NCBI GenBank assembly: GCA_030748415.1
Contig: JASMMA010000008.1
Span: forward strand, 50,932 to 114,931
DNA from: Planctomycetota bacterium
GTDB taxonomy: Bacteria > Planctomycetota > UBA1135
Direction of reading: 5' to 3'
DNA: 64,000 nucleotides
The notes beneath the pieces were generated by a model, which was not told where the DNA came from, did no database searches, and saw only the letters and a list, made by a program, of their open reading frames with translations. Both the position numbers and the translations under genes were made by a program. This document shows positions 7,994 through 17,537 of this stretch, piece by piece. Numbering within the stretch: the first letter of the stretch is position 1; every line of letters starts with the position of its first letter.

Positions 7994-9877
7994 ATGAACA
8001 TCCCGAAGCCCCTCCTATTTCCCCTATTCCTCGGAATATCTCTTTTCTTTAGCTCTTGTACTGTTTCAGACCCTGAAGACCGAAAGGACATGACCGGTAT
8101 GGAACTTCGTGTGAGTGGTACTACGCGAGGTGCTAATGATGTAGATATGACAGATTGGCGCACTTGGTGGGGTCTTCACGAAGCCTCCTTCCTGACGCCT
8201 GGCCCCACTGGTGGCTTTGTAAGTGCCTCAGGTCGCAAGCAATCTCCCGTTTCCGGAACGGTTTTGGATGCTTTGAAAGGCTTGATGATGAGTGACGAGA
8301 ACTCCTTCGAAATCCGTGCTGCAGCAATGGAAGCACTTGCAGCCCTTGGCTCAGAACCTGCCAACCTGGCCTCTCTCTTCCGGAATTATTTGGAGAGCGA
8401 AAAAGGGCGCCTGTCCCACCCCGCGGTTGTTTCGCTTACTGCCTTGAGTACTGAAGATGCATCCCAAGATCTTTTTCATATCCTTGCAAACGACAAAGAG
8501 GGGCGCGCCTTGTTTGGAAGCCGCAAGAGTATCTCGGAATTCAATCGAGCTTACGCTGCATACGGCCTTTCCCTCGCGGCACGCGCTGGAACGGACAGCA
8601 CATTCAAAAATGTGGTTGCGTCGGTCTTGTGGGAAACTCTGTTAGAGACCCGTTCTGCCAAACAAGACCTAAGCGTTGCCTGCGTTCTTGGGTTGGGTGT
8701 TTTGGGACAAGAAAACCCAGCTACAACTTTGGAAAATCTGGCCGAATACACTGCTGAAGGAAAGAATCTCGCCTGCGCTCACGGTCCAACAGCGATGGCT
8801 CAAATTGCGATAGATGGCAAAACCCCCTCGGCTACTTTAGAGATTACTCAGCGTTCTTTTATCGAGACTCTCACGGACCGTCGTCGCGGGCGTTACGGAA
8901 AACTCATGCGTTATGCAGCCGTTCAAGCCTTAGGAACCACTGCCGGTTTGGGCTCAAGCGAAACTCAAAACCAAGCTGTTGAAGTTCTTTTGAAGCTATC
9001 CCACAAAGCCCAAGATCGACACGAGCGGGATTTGGCCACCATGTCCTTGTCCAACTGGGCAATGGTTTCCAACTCAACAACTCGGAACGAAATTGTTGAG
9101 CACATCGTAGAGAAACGCCTCCTGAAAGGCGACAACGATGCTCGATCATGGGCCGCTTTAAGTTTGGGTCGCCTTGCGTGGAACCTTCGCCAGAATGGAG
9201 AGCCTGTTCCTCAATTAATTGGTGACTCCCTTTATGAAGTCATGGAGCGTGCCCGTTCAGGCAATTTGCGGTCGGTTTATTCCATTGCCCTTGGACTTTC
9301 CGGTACCACACAATCTGGAGAAATGGTCCAAGAGTGGTTTGTGAATAGCCACGACGATGTTGAGCGTTCTTTCGCAGCTCTCGCATTGGGAATGTTGAAC
9401 CGTATCGAGGCCATACCTCTTCTTTCTGAGGTCTTTGCCAGGCGTCTCGAGAGCCCTGCTCTATTGGCGCGTTCTGCACAGGCTCTCATGATGCTTCAGG
9501 ATATTCACACACCTGCAAACCTCATTGACCTTCTTGCTGGGAACCAGAATCGCAAATTGAGTTCGAATGAACAGTTAAACCTAATCACGGCATTGGGAAG
9601 GGTTGGCTCCAGCGCCCCAGCCCATGTTTTGGCGAGCCTGGCCGGAGACGAGGATTTATCACGGGAGGTTCGTGTTGCTGCCGCATCCGCAACCGGCTGT
9701 TCGGCTCGAGCCAACCCAGCAACCTGGGCGGCTCCCGTTATCCAGGCCATGAATCCATTTGCTGGAGTGAACTCTTTAACGGACCCCGACCTGGGGCTTG
9801 TCTTCCGTGGCGGTTTCCCGCTTTACGGAACATCCATGATGGCTACTTACCAGTCACAAGTACGTCAAGGGCGGTAA
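7994..9877 (+). CDS. HEAT-repeat lipoprotein
   Basis: 627 residues with a lipoprotein signal peptide: a KPLLFPLFLGISLFF core and lipobox FSSC (Cys about 22). The remainder is a string of helical pairs typical of HEAT repeats, for example FEIRAAAMEALAALGS, ARSWAALSLGRLAW, VERSFAALALGMLNR and LLARSAQALMML. No catalytic motif is seen, so a binding or scaffold role at the membrane is inferred. There is no clear Shine-Dalgarno; a C/T tract (7978-7990) sits just upstream of the ATG. It diverges from the pseudokinase-caspase gene over 69 bp. Its 3' end overlaps the convergent caspase gene by 35 bp. Confidence 0.85.
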   Translation: MNIPKPLLFPLFLGISLFFSSCTVSDPEDRKDMTGMELRVSGTTRGANDVDMTDWRTWWGLHEASFLTPGPTGGFVSASGRKQSPVSGTVLDALKGLMMSDENSFEIRAAAMEALAALGSEPANLASLFRNYLESEKGRLSHPAVVSLTALSTEDASQDLFHILANDKEGRALFGSRKSISEFNRAYAAYGLSLAARAGTDSTFKNVVASVLWETLLETRSAKQDLSVACVLGLGVLGQENPATTLENLAEYTAEGKNLACAHGPTAMAQIAIDGKTPSATLEITQRSFIETLTDRRRGRYGKLMRYAAVQALGTTAGLGSSETQNQAVEVLLKLSHKAQDRHERDLATMSLSNWAMVSNSTTRNEIVEHIVEKRLLKGDNDARSWAALSLGRLAWNLRQNGEPVPQLIGDSLYEVMERARSGNLRSVYSIALGLSGTTQSGEMVQEWFVNSHDDVERSFAALALGMLNRIEAIPLLSEVFARRLESPALLARSAQALMMLQDIHTPANLIDLLAGNQNRKLSSNEQLNLITALGRVGSSAPAHVLASLAGDEDLSREVRVAAASATGCSARANPATWAAPVIQAMNPFAGVNSLTDPDLGLVFRGGFPLYGTSMMATYQSQVRQGR

Positions 9878-11954
9878 CCCCGAACCGAACTTTACTCGGC
9901 GTGAAGCTGGTGGCGCCCCTAGTGTTCGGTGGGGAGAGTGCTTGGATGAGTTCAGGTGGAATGCCACCATCTTCCAAGACGACGAGTACGCCACCGTCGC
10001 CACGCGTTTTTACTAGTCGGCTCTTACCCTCGAATGGTGAGAAGTCGGCAGGTTGCTCTGTTGCAATCAGGAGAAAACGATCCCGCATTGGGCGGTCGGA
10101 GGGCCAGTTTTCATCGAGGTAGAGGCTTGCAACAATCACTTTTTCTTCCCCTCCCTTGATTTGGACAGGCGGTAGTCCAGCTTTTGGGAAAATAACATTT
10201 AGCTCCCGGCTTTCACTGATGTCCAAAAGCGCGATGTACATGGGGGGAGCATTTTCAGGGAGGGAAGCAACAAACTGAACCATGTCAGGCGTTCTTTTTC
10301 CGCCTTCATCATGGAAAGTAACGACAGGGCCGGGGTCGTCCGCACTTCGGTTCTTTGCGTGCTCGATTCGGCCTGGTTGGGCATCTTCAGGTAAAGAACC
10401 TGCAGCAATCCAATCTTCCACTTGGGATTCGGGTATGGGTTCTAAACGAAGTTTGATGTCCAATTCACTTGGAGTGTTCGCAAGATTGAGCAAACGATTG
10501 TGGCGGAACTCAGCGTTTAACTCTTCAGTAACGCTCTTGGCAATTCGCTGAGCCCGGCCTTTCCACGAAGTGTTTTTTTCTCTGTATAAAACCAAGCCAT
10601 CAGCGCAGGTGGCGAGTTCCATCTCCGAAGAACCTTCCGGAATAAAGAGTTGGTAGCCGTTTCCTTTGGCCGGTTGGCGAACAATGTCCAGCAAGCCTCC
10701 CATGCTTTTGTTGAGTTCGGAAACGACAGCGTCGCCGAGCTTCCCCTCAGGAACATAAACCAGAAGAGGGTCTTCCCCGCCAGCGCGCTCTATTTCAATC
10801 ACTTGGACAGGCTCTGCCTTTTCAATGGTGGGTGGTTTGCCGACCCACCGTGCGGTCGAGGACTCCGCCCAAATGTTGCGAATCCTGGCCTTGCCTAAAG
10901 TTTTTCCATCTAAGTCTCGAACCTCAACGATACTTTTGCGGCGCAAGAGATGAACGGTTCCTGCGTCAATATCAATCCCATCACCACCTGTTAGTGCGGT
11001 GCCCGAAAAACCAGGAGGCCTTTGCTCAAACTCAGCCCCAAAAACACGGCGATCCATTGCACCTTCGATTTGGATATCTTGATTTGCCTTTTGCTCCGCT
11101 ACGCGAAGAGCAACTCGACGAGCGAGCTCACGATAAGTTGTGCCTGGTTGGAGTTTTTCTAATTCATTCGTAAGGAAAAATGAGAAGACTCCGAAGGAAG
11201 TCCACTCGCCGCCGCGGGCTCGAACTTCTACTTCGCCAGCCTTTTGATGGCTGGCACAGGCGGCGAGGTGGACATAGGGGAGTTCTGCAAATCGACCCGA
11301 ATCACCATCTTCAAGAAAGGGAATGTTCTTGGGCCAAAAACTTTTAACGCGATTGAAATCTAATGGGGAACTCCCAGCACTTGCGGCACGAGTTTTGGCA
11401 CCCCCAGGGCCTCGGGTGACTCCGCCAGAATGGCAAGAGTCAGTGATAACCGTTACGCGGTCAGTCTTGGCGCAAAGGGCGCGAAGAAGGGAGTGGATTT
11501 CATCATCTGTAATGTCGAAGGAATCCCCACCCGCTCGGCTGTTGTTGGCTAGAAAGGTAGAATCTAGACCATCCTTTTCAGCGCCAGCTTCTTTGGATGC
11601 ATCAGGAATCCGAGACCCGTGGCCGGAATACCAGAAAAGGACCTCGGTGTTCGGGCCAGCTCGCTGAATGAGCCACTGGTCAAACTGTCTCACAATGTTC
11701 TCATGAGTGGCTTCGCCATCTAAGAGGATTTTGATATTTCGGGGACTGAAGCCAAATCTCCGTTTGAGAACGCCTTCCATTCTATGAATATCATTCACGC
11801 ACCCGTCTAGACCCTCAGCCAGCGCCGGGGTAGGGGGGTCTTTGTACTCATTGATTCCAACAAGAAGGGCCAGCTTTTCCGGCGCTTTTTGGGGTGTTGG
11901 CGTTGGGGAAATAGGCAACGCAGGGAGAGCGACTAGAAGAGCAACAGAAATCAT
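9843..11954 (-). CDS. Secreted caspase-like (metacaspase, peptidase C14) protein
   Basis: 703 residues. A Sec signal peptide or short anchor (MISVALLVALPALPISP) leads into a caspase domain at about 27-310. ALLVGINEYKD opens the domain, GCVNDIHRMEGVLKRRFGF follows, catalytic His112 lies in WYSGHGS and Cys174 in ITDSCHSGG. These are the canonical C14 dyad motifs, so the protease is probably active, most likely with Arg/Lys specificity as in bacterial metacaspases. The C-terminal half is beta-rich. Segments such as YIALLDISESRELNVIFPKAG and DRFLLIATEQPADFSPFEG resemble DUF4384-type modules often attached to bacterial caspases. It converges on the HEAT lipoprotein and faces away from the 12065-19519 cassette across 110 bp. 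Substrate unknown. Confidence 0.87.
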   Translation of the reverse strand: MISVALLVALPALPISPTPTPQKAPEKLALLVGINEYKDPPTPALAEGLDGCVNDIHRMEGVLKRRFGFSPRNIKILLDGEATHENIVRQFDQWLIQRAGPNTEVLFWYSGHGSRIPDASKEAGAEKDGLDSTFLANNSRAGGDSFDITDDEIHSLLRALCAKTDRVTVITDSCHSGGVTRGPGGAKTRAASAGSSPLDFNRVKSFWPKNIPFLEDGDSGRFAELPYVHLAACASHQKAGEVEVRARGGEWTSFGVFSFFLTNELEKLQPGTTYRELARRVALRVAEQKANQDIQIEGAMDRRVFGAEFEQRPPGFSGTALTGGDGIDIDAGTVHLLRRKSIVEVRDLDGKTLGKARIRNIWAESSTARWVGKPPTIEKAEPVQVIEIERAGGEDPLLVYVPEGKLGDAVVSELNKSMGGLLDIVRQPAKGNGYQLFIPEGSSEMELATCADGLVLYREKNTSWKGRAQRIAKSVTEELNAEFRHNRLLNLANTPSELDIKLRLEPIPESQVEDWIAAGSLPEDAQPGRIEHAKNRSADDPGPVVTFHDEGGKRTPDMVQFVASLPENAPPMYIALLDISESRELNVIFPKAGLPPVQIKGGEEKVIVASLYLDENWPSDRPMRDRFLLIATEQPADFSPFEGKSRLVKTRGDGGVLVVLEDGGIPPELIQALSPPNTRGATSFTPSKVRFGVTALDVLVTGK

Positions 11955-12064
11955 TTCACCCTCAATCCTACCTTATTTGGAAAGCCTCCGCAGAGCATTT
12001 CAGAGGGGTTTTGGCAATACTCTTCTCCAACGGTGAGGCAAATGCCGTGATATGATTCTTAGGT

Positions 12065-13006
12065 ATGAAGACTAGGGCAAACCACCACCGAAAGCGTGTT
12101 CGCTGGCTGATTCCCCTGACCTTGGCTTTCGTAGCGGGAATTCTTCTTGTTTTGCCCAATCCTGAACCCATTCCATTAGATTGGTCAGGTGGCGAAATTC
12201 AGGTTTCCACTGCGCACAGAGGGTTAGAAGAGGAAGGGAGTTCCACCTTGCTCTTTGTGGATCCAGAAGATTTGGTGAATGTGGAAGCAGATTTTTCCGG
12301 TGATTCCCCTCACCGCAAATGGTTGAAACAAGAGTTTCCCCAGATGACCGAAGAGACTTTGAGCGGGCTCGCTGAATCCGTTGCCCAAGCGGACAAAATC
12401 CTAGGGGTACAGATTGAATCCGCCCAATCGTTTCGGAATGCCGACGGCAGGAGCATCGATACACGCTACGGAATGACCGTTCGAGACTTTCTCAAAGGTA
12501 CTGGGTCCAAATTTCATGAAATCACCATGCCCGGAGGAGTGATTCAAGAAGCCGGACCAACAGGTGTCATGGAAGAGAGGCGGTTTGACCTAATTGGTCT
12601 GCCTCCACTTGAAGTAGGGAAACGCTATATCGTTTTTCTTGGGCCCCAGGACCCTCAGAAAGGATGGACCATTCCTGTTGGCCTGTTCCAGGGTATTGTC
12701 GAAGTGAATGAGCAAACTCGTCGAGCCATTTCTCGTTTTCAATCAGACAGTTTGGCTCAAGGGCAATCACACCCACTGCAATCTTTTCAGGACAGTCTTC
12801 GCAAACTGAAGGAACTGAATGTTTCGCCGCGACCCAAGCCGTTAAAACTTCGAATGGGTCAATCCCGGTCTGCTGAACCAGCCCCAACATCGACCCCGGT
12901 ATTGGTAGAACCCAGTTTGAACCCCGATTGGCTTGCAGGCCTGTTGCTTGCTCTAGCCCTATTACTTTTTGTTTTCTTGCCTCCAGATAGAGAGGACTTC
13001 GTATGA
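12065..13006 (+). CDS. Membrane-anchored 'PGG' protein, first gene of the matrixin/GH39 cassette
   Basis: 313 residues with an N-terminal transmembrane segment after a basic start (RKRVRWLIPLTLAFVAGILLVL) and a second hydrophobic segment at the extreme C-terminus preceded by NPDWLAG. The middle (about 95-225) has VAQADKILGVQIESAQ, EITMPGGV and GLPPLEVGKRYIVFLG. These blocks align with the shorter protein at 46945-47481 (VSQADWIAEVETINK, VRIPGGV, GMPRIEVGDHHILFL). Both genes lie close to a matrixin-TIG gene, so the two form a family linked to that protease. I know of no function for it. A role as partner, inhibitor or chaperone of the protease is only a guess. It ends in an ATGA overlap with the GH39-like gene. 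Confidence 0.75.
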   Translation: MKTRANHHRKRVRWLIPLTLAFVAGILLVLPNPEPIPLDWSGGEIQVSTAHRGLEEEGSSTLLFVDPEDLVNVEADFSGDSPHRKWLKQEFPQMTEETLSGLAESVAQADKILGVQIESAQSFRNADGRSIDTRYGMTVRDFLKGTGSKFHEITMPGGVIQEAGPTGVMEERRFDLIGLPPLEVGKRYIVFLGPQDPQKGWTIPVGLFQGIVEVNEQTRRAISRFQSDSLAQGQSHPLQSFQDSLRKLKELNVSPRPKPLKLRMGQSRSAEPAPTSTPVLVEPSLNPDWLAGLLLALALLLFVFLPPDREDFV

Positions 13007-15372
13007 CATTCACCCACCTTGTTCGCACTTCTTGTTTGTTGGGTATGACATGCCTTCTTGTTTCCTCCGCGCAGGCCCAGCAATTGGGCCGAAGGACTGA
13101 AGCCAAGCCGGTGCAAAACCCGGTCCTTCAAGTGAATTTGGCAGATGCCCCACCCCTAGTGGAGCCAATTGTCCCCCTTATTGATGACCTTCCAGGCGAC
13201 GATGTTCCCGGTGAATGCGACCTATCGCCCGACCACTCGTTCATGTTTCGCGCAGGCGGTTCTGGGGTATCGATTTCGGAACGCCCTCCACCTTCTGGTG
13301 GTGGAGTAAATCCAGGCGGAGGAAACAATGCCGGTGCCGAGAGTGATGGTGGCGAACCAACAAACGGCAGATTAGATGGCGGTCCCACTTTTACGGACCC
13401 TGCATTCATCAATGGCAGCCAACCTTCTCGGAAACCTATTCTGCCTGCTAATCCAGAAGAGGCCTCGGCCAACCCAGAAAACTCTAGTACTGCTGATAGC
13501 CCATTCATTCCTCGGGCCCAAGCTATGGGAGGTGGTCCGATTACCCTAAACCTAAGTGCCTTGGGTAACACTTATGGTGGAAAGCTCAAAGGGATTGTAA
13601 ATATGGGGGGGTCTAAAACTGCCCTGGAGGCCTACTCTGATTTGGGCCTTCGTGGCGGGCTGGCTCGCGTTTTCTTTTATCTCCATAAGGATAATTCAGT
13701 GGACTCCGCTGGAAAACAAATCAGAGATGCACAAGCCAAAGGGATGCGAGTTCTTTTGACAGCGTCTGGCACCCCTTGGGCGCTGAGGGGAGAATATTCC
13801 GATGATAAGAAACCAGGTTCCATTGAACCTTATGCGAGGTCTGTACCGATTGACAAACAAGCATGGGCAGAAGAACTAAAGAACCAGCTGGAAATCCTCG
13901 AAACTCGTTACGGGGTTCTTCCTGAATATGTCGAAATCGGGAATGAACCCGATCGAAAAGAATCTTGGGAAGGGTCACTTGAAGATTACCTTGAACTTTA
14001 TGAAGCATCTTCGGGTGCTTTGAGGGCACGTTTTGCAGGTATTAAGGTTGGTGGAATGGGCTTAGCGGGTGCAACTTCTCCAATTGATAGTTCTCGGGAG
14101 AGCTCTGCATTGTTAGCTTTAATTGAACGTGCGGATGAGAATAACCTCCCATTAGATTTCCTCTCCTGGCATAACTACGGGCTGCCCTCTCAAATGAGGT
14201 ACAGCGGGATTATTGACCAACTTCGTGACTCATTGAATGAAGTTGGAAGACCTAATGTCGAGTTGTTTGTGAGTGAGTGGAACATTCGGCCAAACACCGA
14301 GAAGGACGGGCTGGATTTTGATGCCGCCTCGAGCGCATCCAATTTCATTGGCTTTGCAGCAGCTTCGGCGGACCTCGGATTGGACGGGAGCTGTTTCTTC
14401 ATGTTGCATGACCAAGGAATCGCAGACCTTGAAGGCAAGGCCGTTGGTGCCCTGACTGCCCATGGAGTAAAGAAACCTGTCTTTAGGGCGATGGAGTTTT
14501 TGTATAAATCCTGTGACGAGGCTTCCGTTCCGGTTCAGATTCCTGATAACGAATACGCTCTAGGCGCAGTCGCCAGCCTATCTGGAGATAGGTTGAGGGT
14601 TTTGCTTTCAAACGACACCGTTGAACCCAAATGGGTATTCACAAACGCTTGCCGGGAGGCGGGGATTAAACCCGCTGTGGCGGAACGGCATTTAGATGCT
14701 GGAGACTTGCCTTATACACCTATTCCTGAAATAGCTGACCTGGAAGCCCTTGGAATGGACGCGGAAACGGCCGAAAAGATGGTCGATATTTTAGAGCGGA
14801 CATTAGCGGCCTACCAAGCATCACGAGAGCCTAGGGAGGTCCGAATTCAACTTGAGGGTGCGAGTGTTTCCAATCTAGATACAGTTTGGCGATTTGATGA
14901 GACACACAACGCTCCACTCAGCCATCGCGACGAGATTATTCCAGAAATGAATACGATTGAGAATCGAGCTCAATCGTTAGCTAAGCAGGCCGTTTCCGAG
15001 AACGGTGGGGCTCTTACTGCTGATGGAAAGATAGCTCAATACAAAACTAAATTAAGAGAAGCGCGGCTCCATATTGGAATTGCCGAGTTTGACAACCATC
15101 CACTAGTAGGTCTGGCTTCTGAAACTGCTGAGTCTGCTGGTATTTACTCGGAGGGCTCAGAATTAGTTGCCACTTTAGAGCCCGATTCTGCGATGGTTTT
15201 GGAAATGCAAGTTTTGATTGAGGAAGAGCAAGAGATTCGGAGTGGTAAAGACCGCGGAACAGGGCCTGGATTAGATTACAAGAATCCAGACTGGCTCCTT
15301 GGCTTGGCTTGTGCCATAGTCTTGCTGGTCTTGCTTGTTCGCATCAACAGCAGAAAGGGGGCCCAGAGATGA
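13003..15372 (+). CDS. Exported GH39-like (clan GH-A) glycoside hydrolase with C-terminal anchor
   Basis: 789 residues. A signal peptide ends near SSAQAQ (about 26). Residues 60-175 are a low-complexity Pro/Gly/Asn/Ser linker. Residues about 178-520 form a TIM barrel: acid/base Glu315 in YVEIGNEPD, FLSWHNYG, and nucleophile Glu425 in LFVSEWN, as expected for GH39. A beta-sandwich follows, with VWRFDETHNAP matching the family's IDETHxN motif. The last 35 residues are NPDWLLG, a transmembrane helix and a basic tail. Substrate is unknown; GH39 members cut xylosides or exopolysaccharides (PslG). It is a paralog of the proteins at 17534-19519 and 59134-60981. Four-bp overlaps with both neighbours indicate one operon. 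Confidence 0.85.
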   Translation: MTFTHLVRTSCLLGMTCLLVSSAQAQQLGRRTEAKPVQNPVLQVNLADAPPLVEPIVPLIDDLPGDDVPGECDLSPDHSFMFRAGGSGVSISERPPPSGGGVNPGGGNNAGAESDGGEPTNGRLDGGPTFTDPAFINGSQPSRKPILPANPEEASANPENSSTADSPFIPRAQAMGGGPITLNLSALGNTYGGKLKGIVNMGGSKTALEAYSDLGLRGGLARVFFYLHKDNSVDSAGKQIRDAQAKGMRVLLTASGTPWALRGEYSDDKKPGSIEPYARSVPIDKQAWAEELKNQLEILETRYGVLPEYVEIGNEPDRKESWEGSLEDYLELYEASSGALRARFAGIKVGGMGLAGATSPIDSSRESSALLALIERADENNLPLDFLSWHNYGLPSQMRYSGIIDQLRDSLNEVGRPNVELFVSEWNIRPNTEKDGLDFDAASSASNFIGFAAASADLGLDGSCFFMLHDQGIADLEGKAVGALTAHGVKKPVFRAMEFLYKSCDEASVPVQIPDNEYALGAVASLSGDRLRVLLSNDTVEPKWVFTNACREAGIKPAVAERHLDAGDLPYTPIPEIADLEALGMDAETAEKMVDILERTLAAYQASREPREVRIQLEGASVSNLDTVWRFDETHNAPLSHRDEIIPEMNTIENRAQSLAKQAVSENGGALTADGKIAQYKTKLREARLHIGIAEFDNHPLVGLASETAESAGIYSEGSELVATLEPDSAMVLEMQVLIEEEQEIRSGKDRGTGPGLDYKNPDWLLGLACAIVLLVLLVRINSRKGAQR

Positions 15373-17537
15373 AAAACCGATCCACTCTCTTAATTGGTTT
15401 ACTTCTTGCCGTTTTTGCAGGAACACAGGTGGGGCACGCCTACATTCGAATTATCTTAAACGGGAAAAAACTGTATTGGTCGTCGTGGCCAGTTTCGTGG
15501 CGCATGAGTAATCACGCTCCTGAGGGTTTTTCCGATGATTCATGGAAGGTCGCAGTGGATGAGGCATTCACAACATGGGAAGAAAGTAGCCAGAGTAACA
15601 TTCAGTTCAACAAACAGAGTGCGACCTCCAGTCGGAATACTGGTGGCAATGACCATTTAGTTTATTTCGACCAAACGAATACATCTGGCTACCTTTACTC
15701 TGGCACGGTTGCCGTTACGATGATTTCTTATAAAACGAGCTCCGGAAAAATCTCTGACGCCGACATTATTTTTAATGACAGAGATTATGACTTTAGTTGG
15801 AGTGGAGAGAATGGAAAATTCGACATTCAAGATGTCCTAACTCATGAGATTGGCCACTTCATCGGGCTTGACCACTCTCCGATTGTTGGCGCAACGATGT
15901 GGCCTTATGTATCGTCGAAACAATGGCTTCATCGCTCGTTGTCGCAAGATGATTCTGCAGGTGCAACAGCAGTTCGTTCTTCAGGAAGTCCCGCTGCATT
16001 GAAAGGCACCATCAAAAAGAGCGACGGAAGCAACCTGAAAGGAGCTTATGTGAGCGCTATTCGTGTTGATGATGGGCGAAATGCAGGTTCAGCCATGAGC
16101 AACTCTTCCGGCACATGGACCATTCATGGATTGGAGCCCACGGATTACTATGTTTGTGTTGCTCCGATTGAGGGAGGAATGACTGAGTCAAACCTGACAG
16201 GGAACTCAACGGTTCAGACTGAGTTTGGAGCTGACTTCTACGGCGGATGGCCTGCACCCCTTTTCTATGCTGCCTCTGCAGGGAATACCAACAACATTGG
16301 TAGCTGGACATTGCCTCCAGACAACCCACTGATGGATTATTCTTCAGGAACAAAAAATGCTGAACCCGGAGACACTGTGACTGTGGGCGTGAGTGGAAGT
16401 GGCTTCGGTTCGGGCCTAACAGCCACAACGCTTGGTGGGTACCTGGCTGTTCAATCCATGTCCGGCGGCTCCTCTTACAAGAATATTCAAGTTTTTCTAC
16501 CTTCGAACACTCCTTATGGTCTTTATGACTTGTACATAACTACTGCAGGCGGAGAACTAGAAATCGCTCCGGGTGTTTTAGAAGTTGTTGCTCCCGCACC
16601 CGACATAACCTCCCTCGATATGGCCTCAGGGGAAAGTGAAGGGGGAGACACCATTCATGTTCTCGGTTCTGGCTTCCAAGATGGAGCCCTTGTGATGTTC
16701 GGTGATACAGAAGCCGCCGATGTTGTTTTCGTTGATTCAACAGACCTTGAAGTGGAAACTCCTTACCACACAGTTGGCTCCGTTGACCTTTGGGTCCACA
16801 ATCCTGATGGTCAATATGACAACGAGCCCTCAGCCTTTACTTTTTCGGCATTGCCTAGCCTGGATGCCGTGTTCCCCTCAGCTGGACAAAAAACCGGTGA
16901 CACCCTTGTAGAATTTTCCGGCACCAACTTTTCTGATGGAATATTAGTTTATTTCGGAAGCTCTTTGGCGGAAGGCGTGACCGTTGCTTCTGAAACAAGT
17001 ATGTCTGCCTTTTCTCCTCCGGGGGCTCCGGGCCAAGTTGACATTACTCTTGTTAATCCCTCAGCAGAACCCATCGTTGTTCCCGGTGCATTTGCTTTCG
17101 TTGAGGCCGCCGACCCGGCCATCAGCAACATTTTTCCAGCATCCGGACCATCTAATGGGGGAGAACTCATTCAAATATCTGGCTCCAATCTCGATGGAAC
17201 CAATACAGTTCGATTCGGGGACGACAACACCGGTTCCGACGCAACAGAAATTGACCCACTCAATGCGAGCACCCTTTCTGTAGTCTCTCCGCCACAAAAT
17301 GGTGGGGAATACCAAGTTCGTGTTCTTCTTGATGATGGTCGAGGCGCCATTTCTCCGCAAAGTTACACCGTTGCAGGTGGGGCTTCCTCCGGAGCCAGCA
17401 ACTCTGGTGGCGGCGGCGGCGGGTGTGGCGGAGTGATTGGCATCGGAAGAACCCCCACTCGAGGATTAGGTGACCTTCCTTGGTTCCTTTTGATGTTCTT
17501 CTGGCTTAAACGCCCTAGTTTGGTAGCTAAACGATGA
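15369..17537 (+). CDS. Matrixin-family metalloprotease with TIG/IPT domains and C-terminal sorting-like tail
   Basis: 722 residues from the ATG at 15369, which sits in an ATGA overlap and is preceded by AAAGGGGG. After a signal peptide (to about HA at 24) comes a metzincin domain: HEIGHFIGLDH at 159-169 (zinc ligands and catalytic Glu) and a Met-turn Met177 in TMWPYV. Next is a carboxypeptidase-regulatory-like beta domain (about 205-270), then roughly four TIG/IPT Ig-like domains (for example VFPSAGQKTGDTLVEFSGTNF and IFPASGPSNGGELIQISGSNL). A Gly-rich stretch, GGGCGGVIG, LPWFLLMFFW and basic residues end the protein. The tail resembles GlyGly-/Cys-type C-terminal sorting signals. It is probably exported and retained at the surface. 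The close paralog is at 47453-49648. Confidence 0.88.
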   Translation: MKNRSTLLIGLLLAVFAGTQVGHAYIRIILNGKKLYWSSWPVSWRMSNHAPEGFSDDSWKVAVDEAFTTWEESSQSNIQFNKQSATSSRNTGGNDHLVYFDQTNTSGYLYSGTVAVTMISYKTSSGKISDADIIFNDRDYDFSWSGENGKFDIQDVLTHEIGHFIGLDHSPIVGATMWPYVSSKQWLHRSLSQDDSAGATAVRSSGSPAALKGTIKKSDGSNLKGAYVSAIRVDDGRNAGSAMSNSSGTWTIHGLEPTDYYVCVAPIEGGMTESNLTGNSTVQTEFGADFYGGWPAPLFYAASAGNTNNIGSWTLPPDNPLMDYSSGTKNAEPGDTVTVGVSGSGFGSGLTATTLGGYLAVQSMSGGSSYKNIQVFLPSNTPYGLYDLYITTAGGELEIAPGVLEVVAPAPDITSLDMASGESEGGDTIHVLGSGFQDGALVMFGDTEAADVVFVDSTDLEVETPYHTVGSVDLWVHNPDGQYDNEPSAFTFSALPSLDAVFPSAGQKTGDTLVEFSGTNFSDGILVYFGSSLAEGVTVASETSMSAFSPPGAPGQVDITLVNPSAEPIVVPGAFAFVEAADPAISNIFPASGPSNGGELIQISGSNLDGTNTVRFGDDNTGSDATEIDPLNASTLSVVSPPQNGGEYQVRVLLDDGRGAISPQSYTVAGGASSGASNSGGGGGGCGGVIGIGRTPTRGLGDLPWFLLMFFWLKRPSLVAKR

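Noticed and set aside
12567..13106. 179-codon minus-strand frame opposite the PGG gene
   Set aside because: Overlaps two coupled plus-strand genes; no motif or start signal.
13128..13571. 147-codon minus-strand frame opposite the GH39-like linker
   Set aside because: Arises from low-complexity Pro/Gly coding sequence; composition only.
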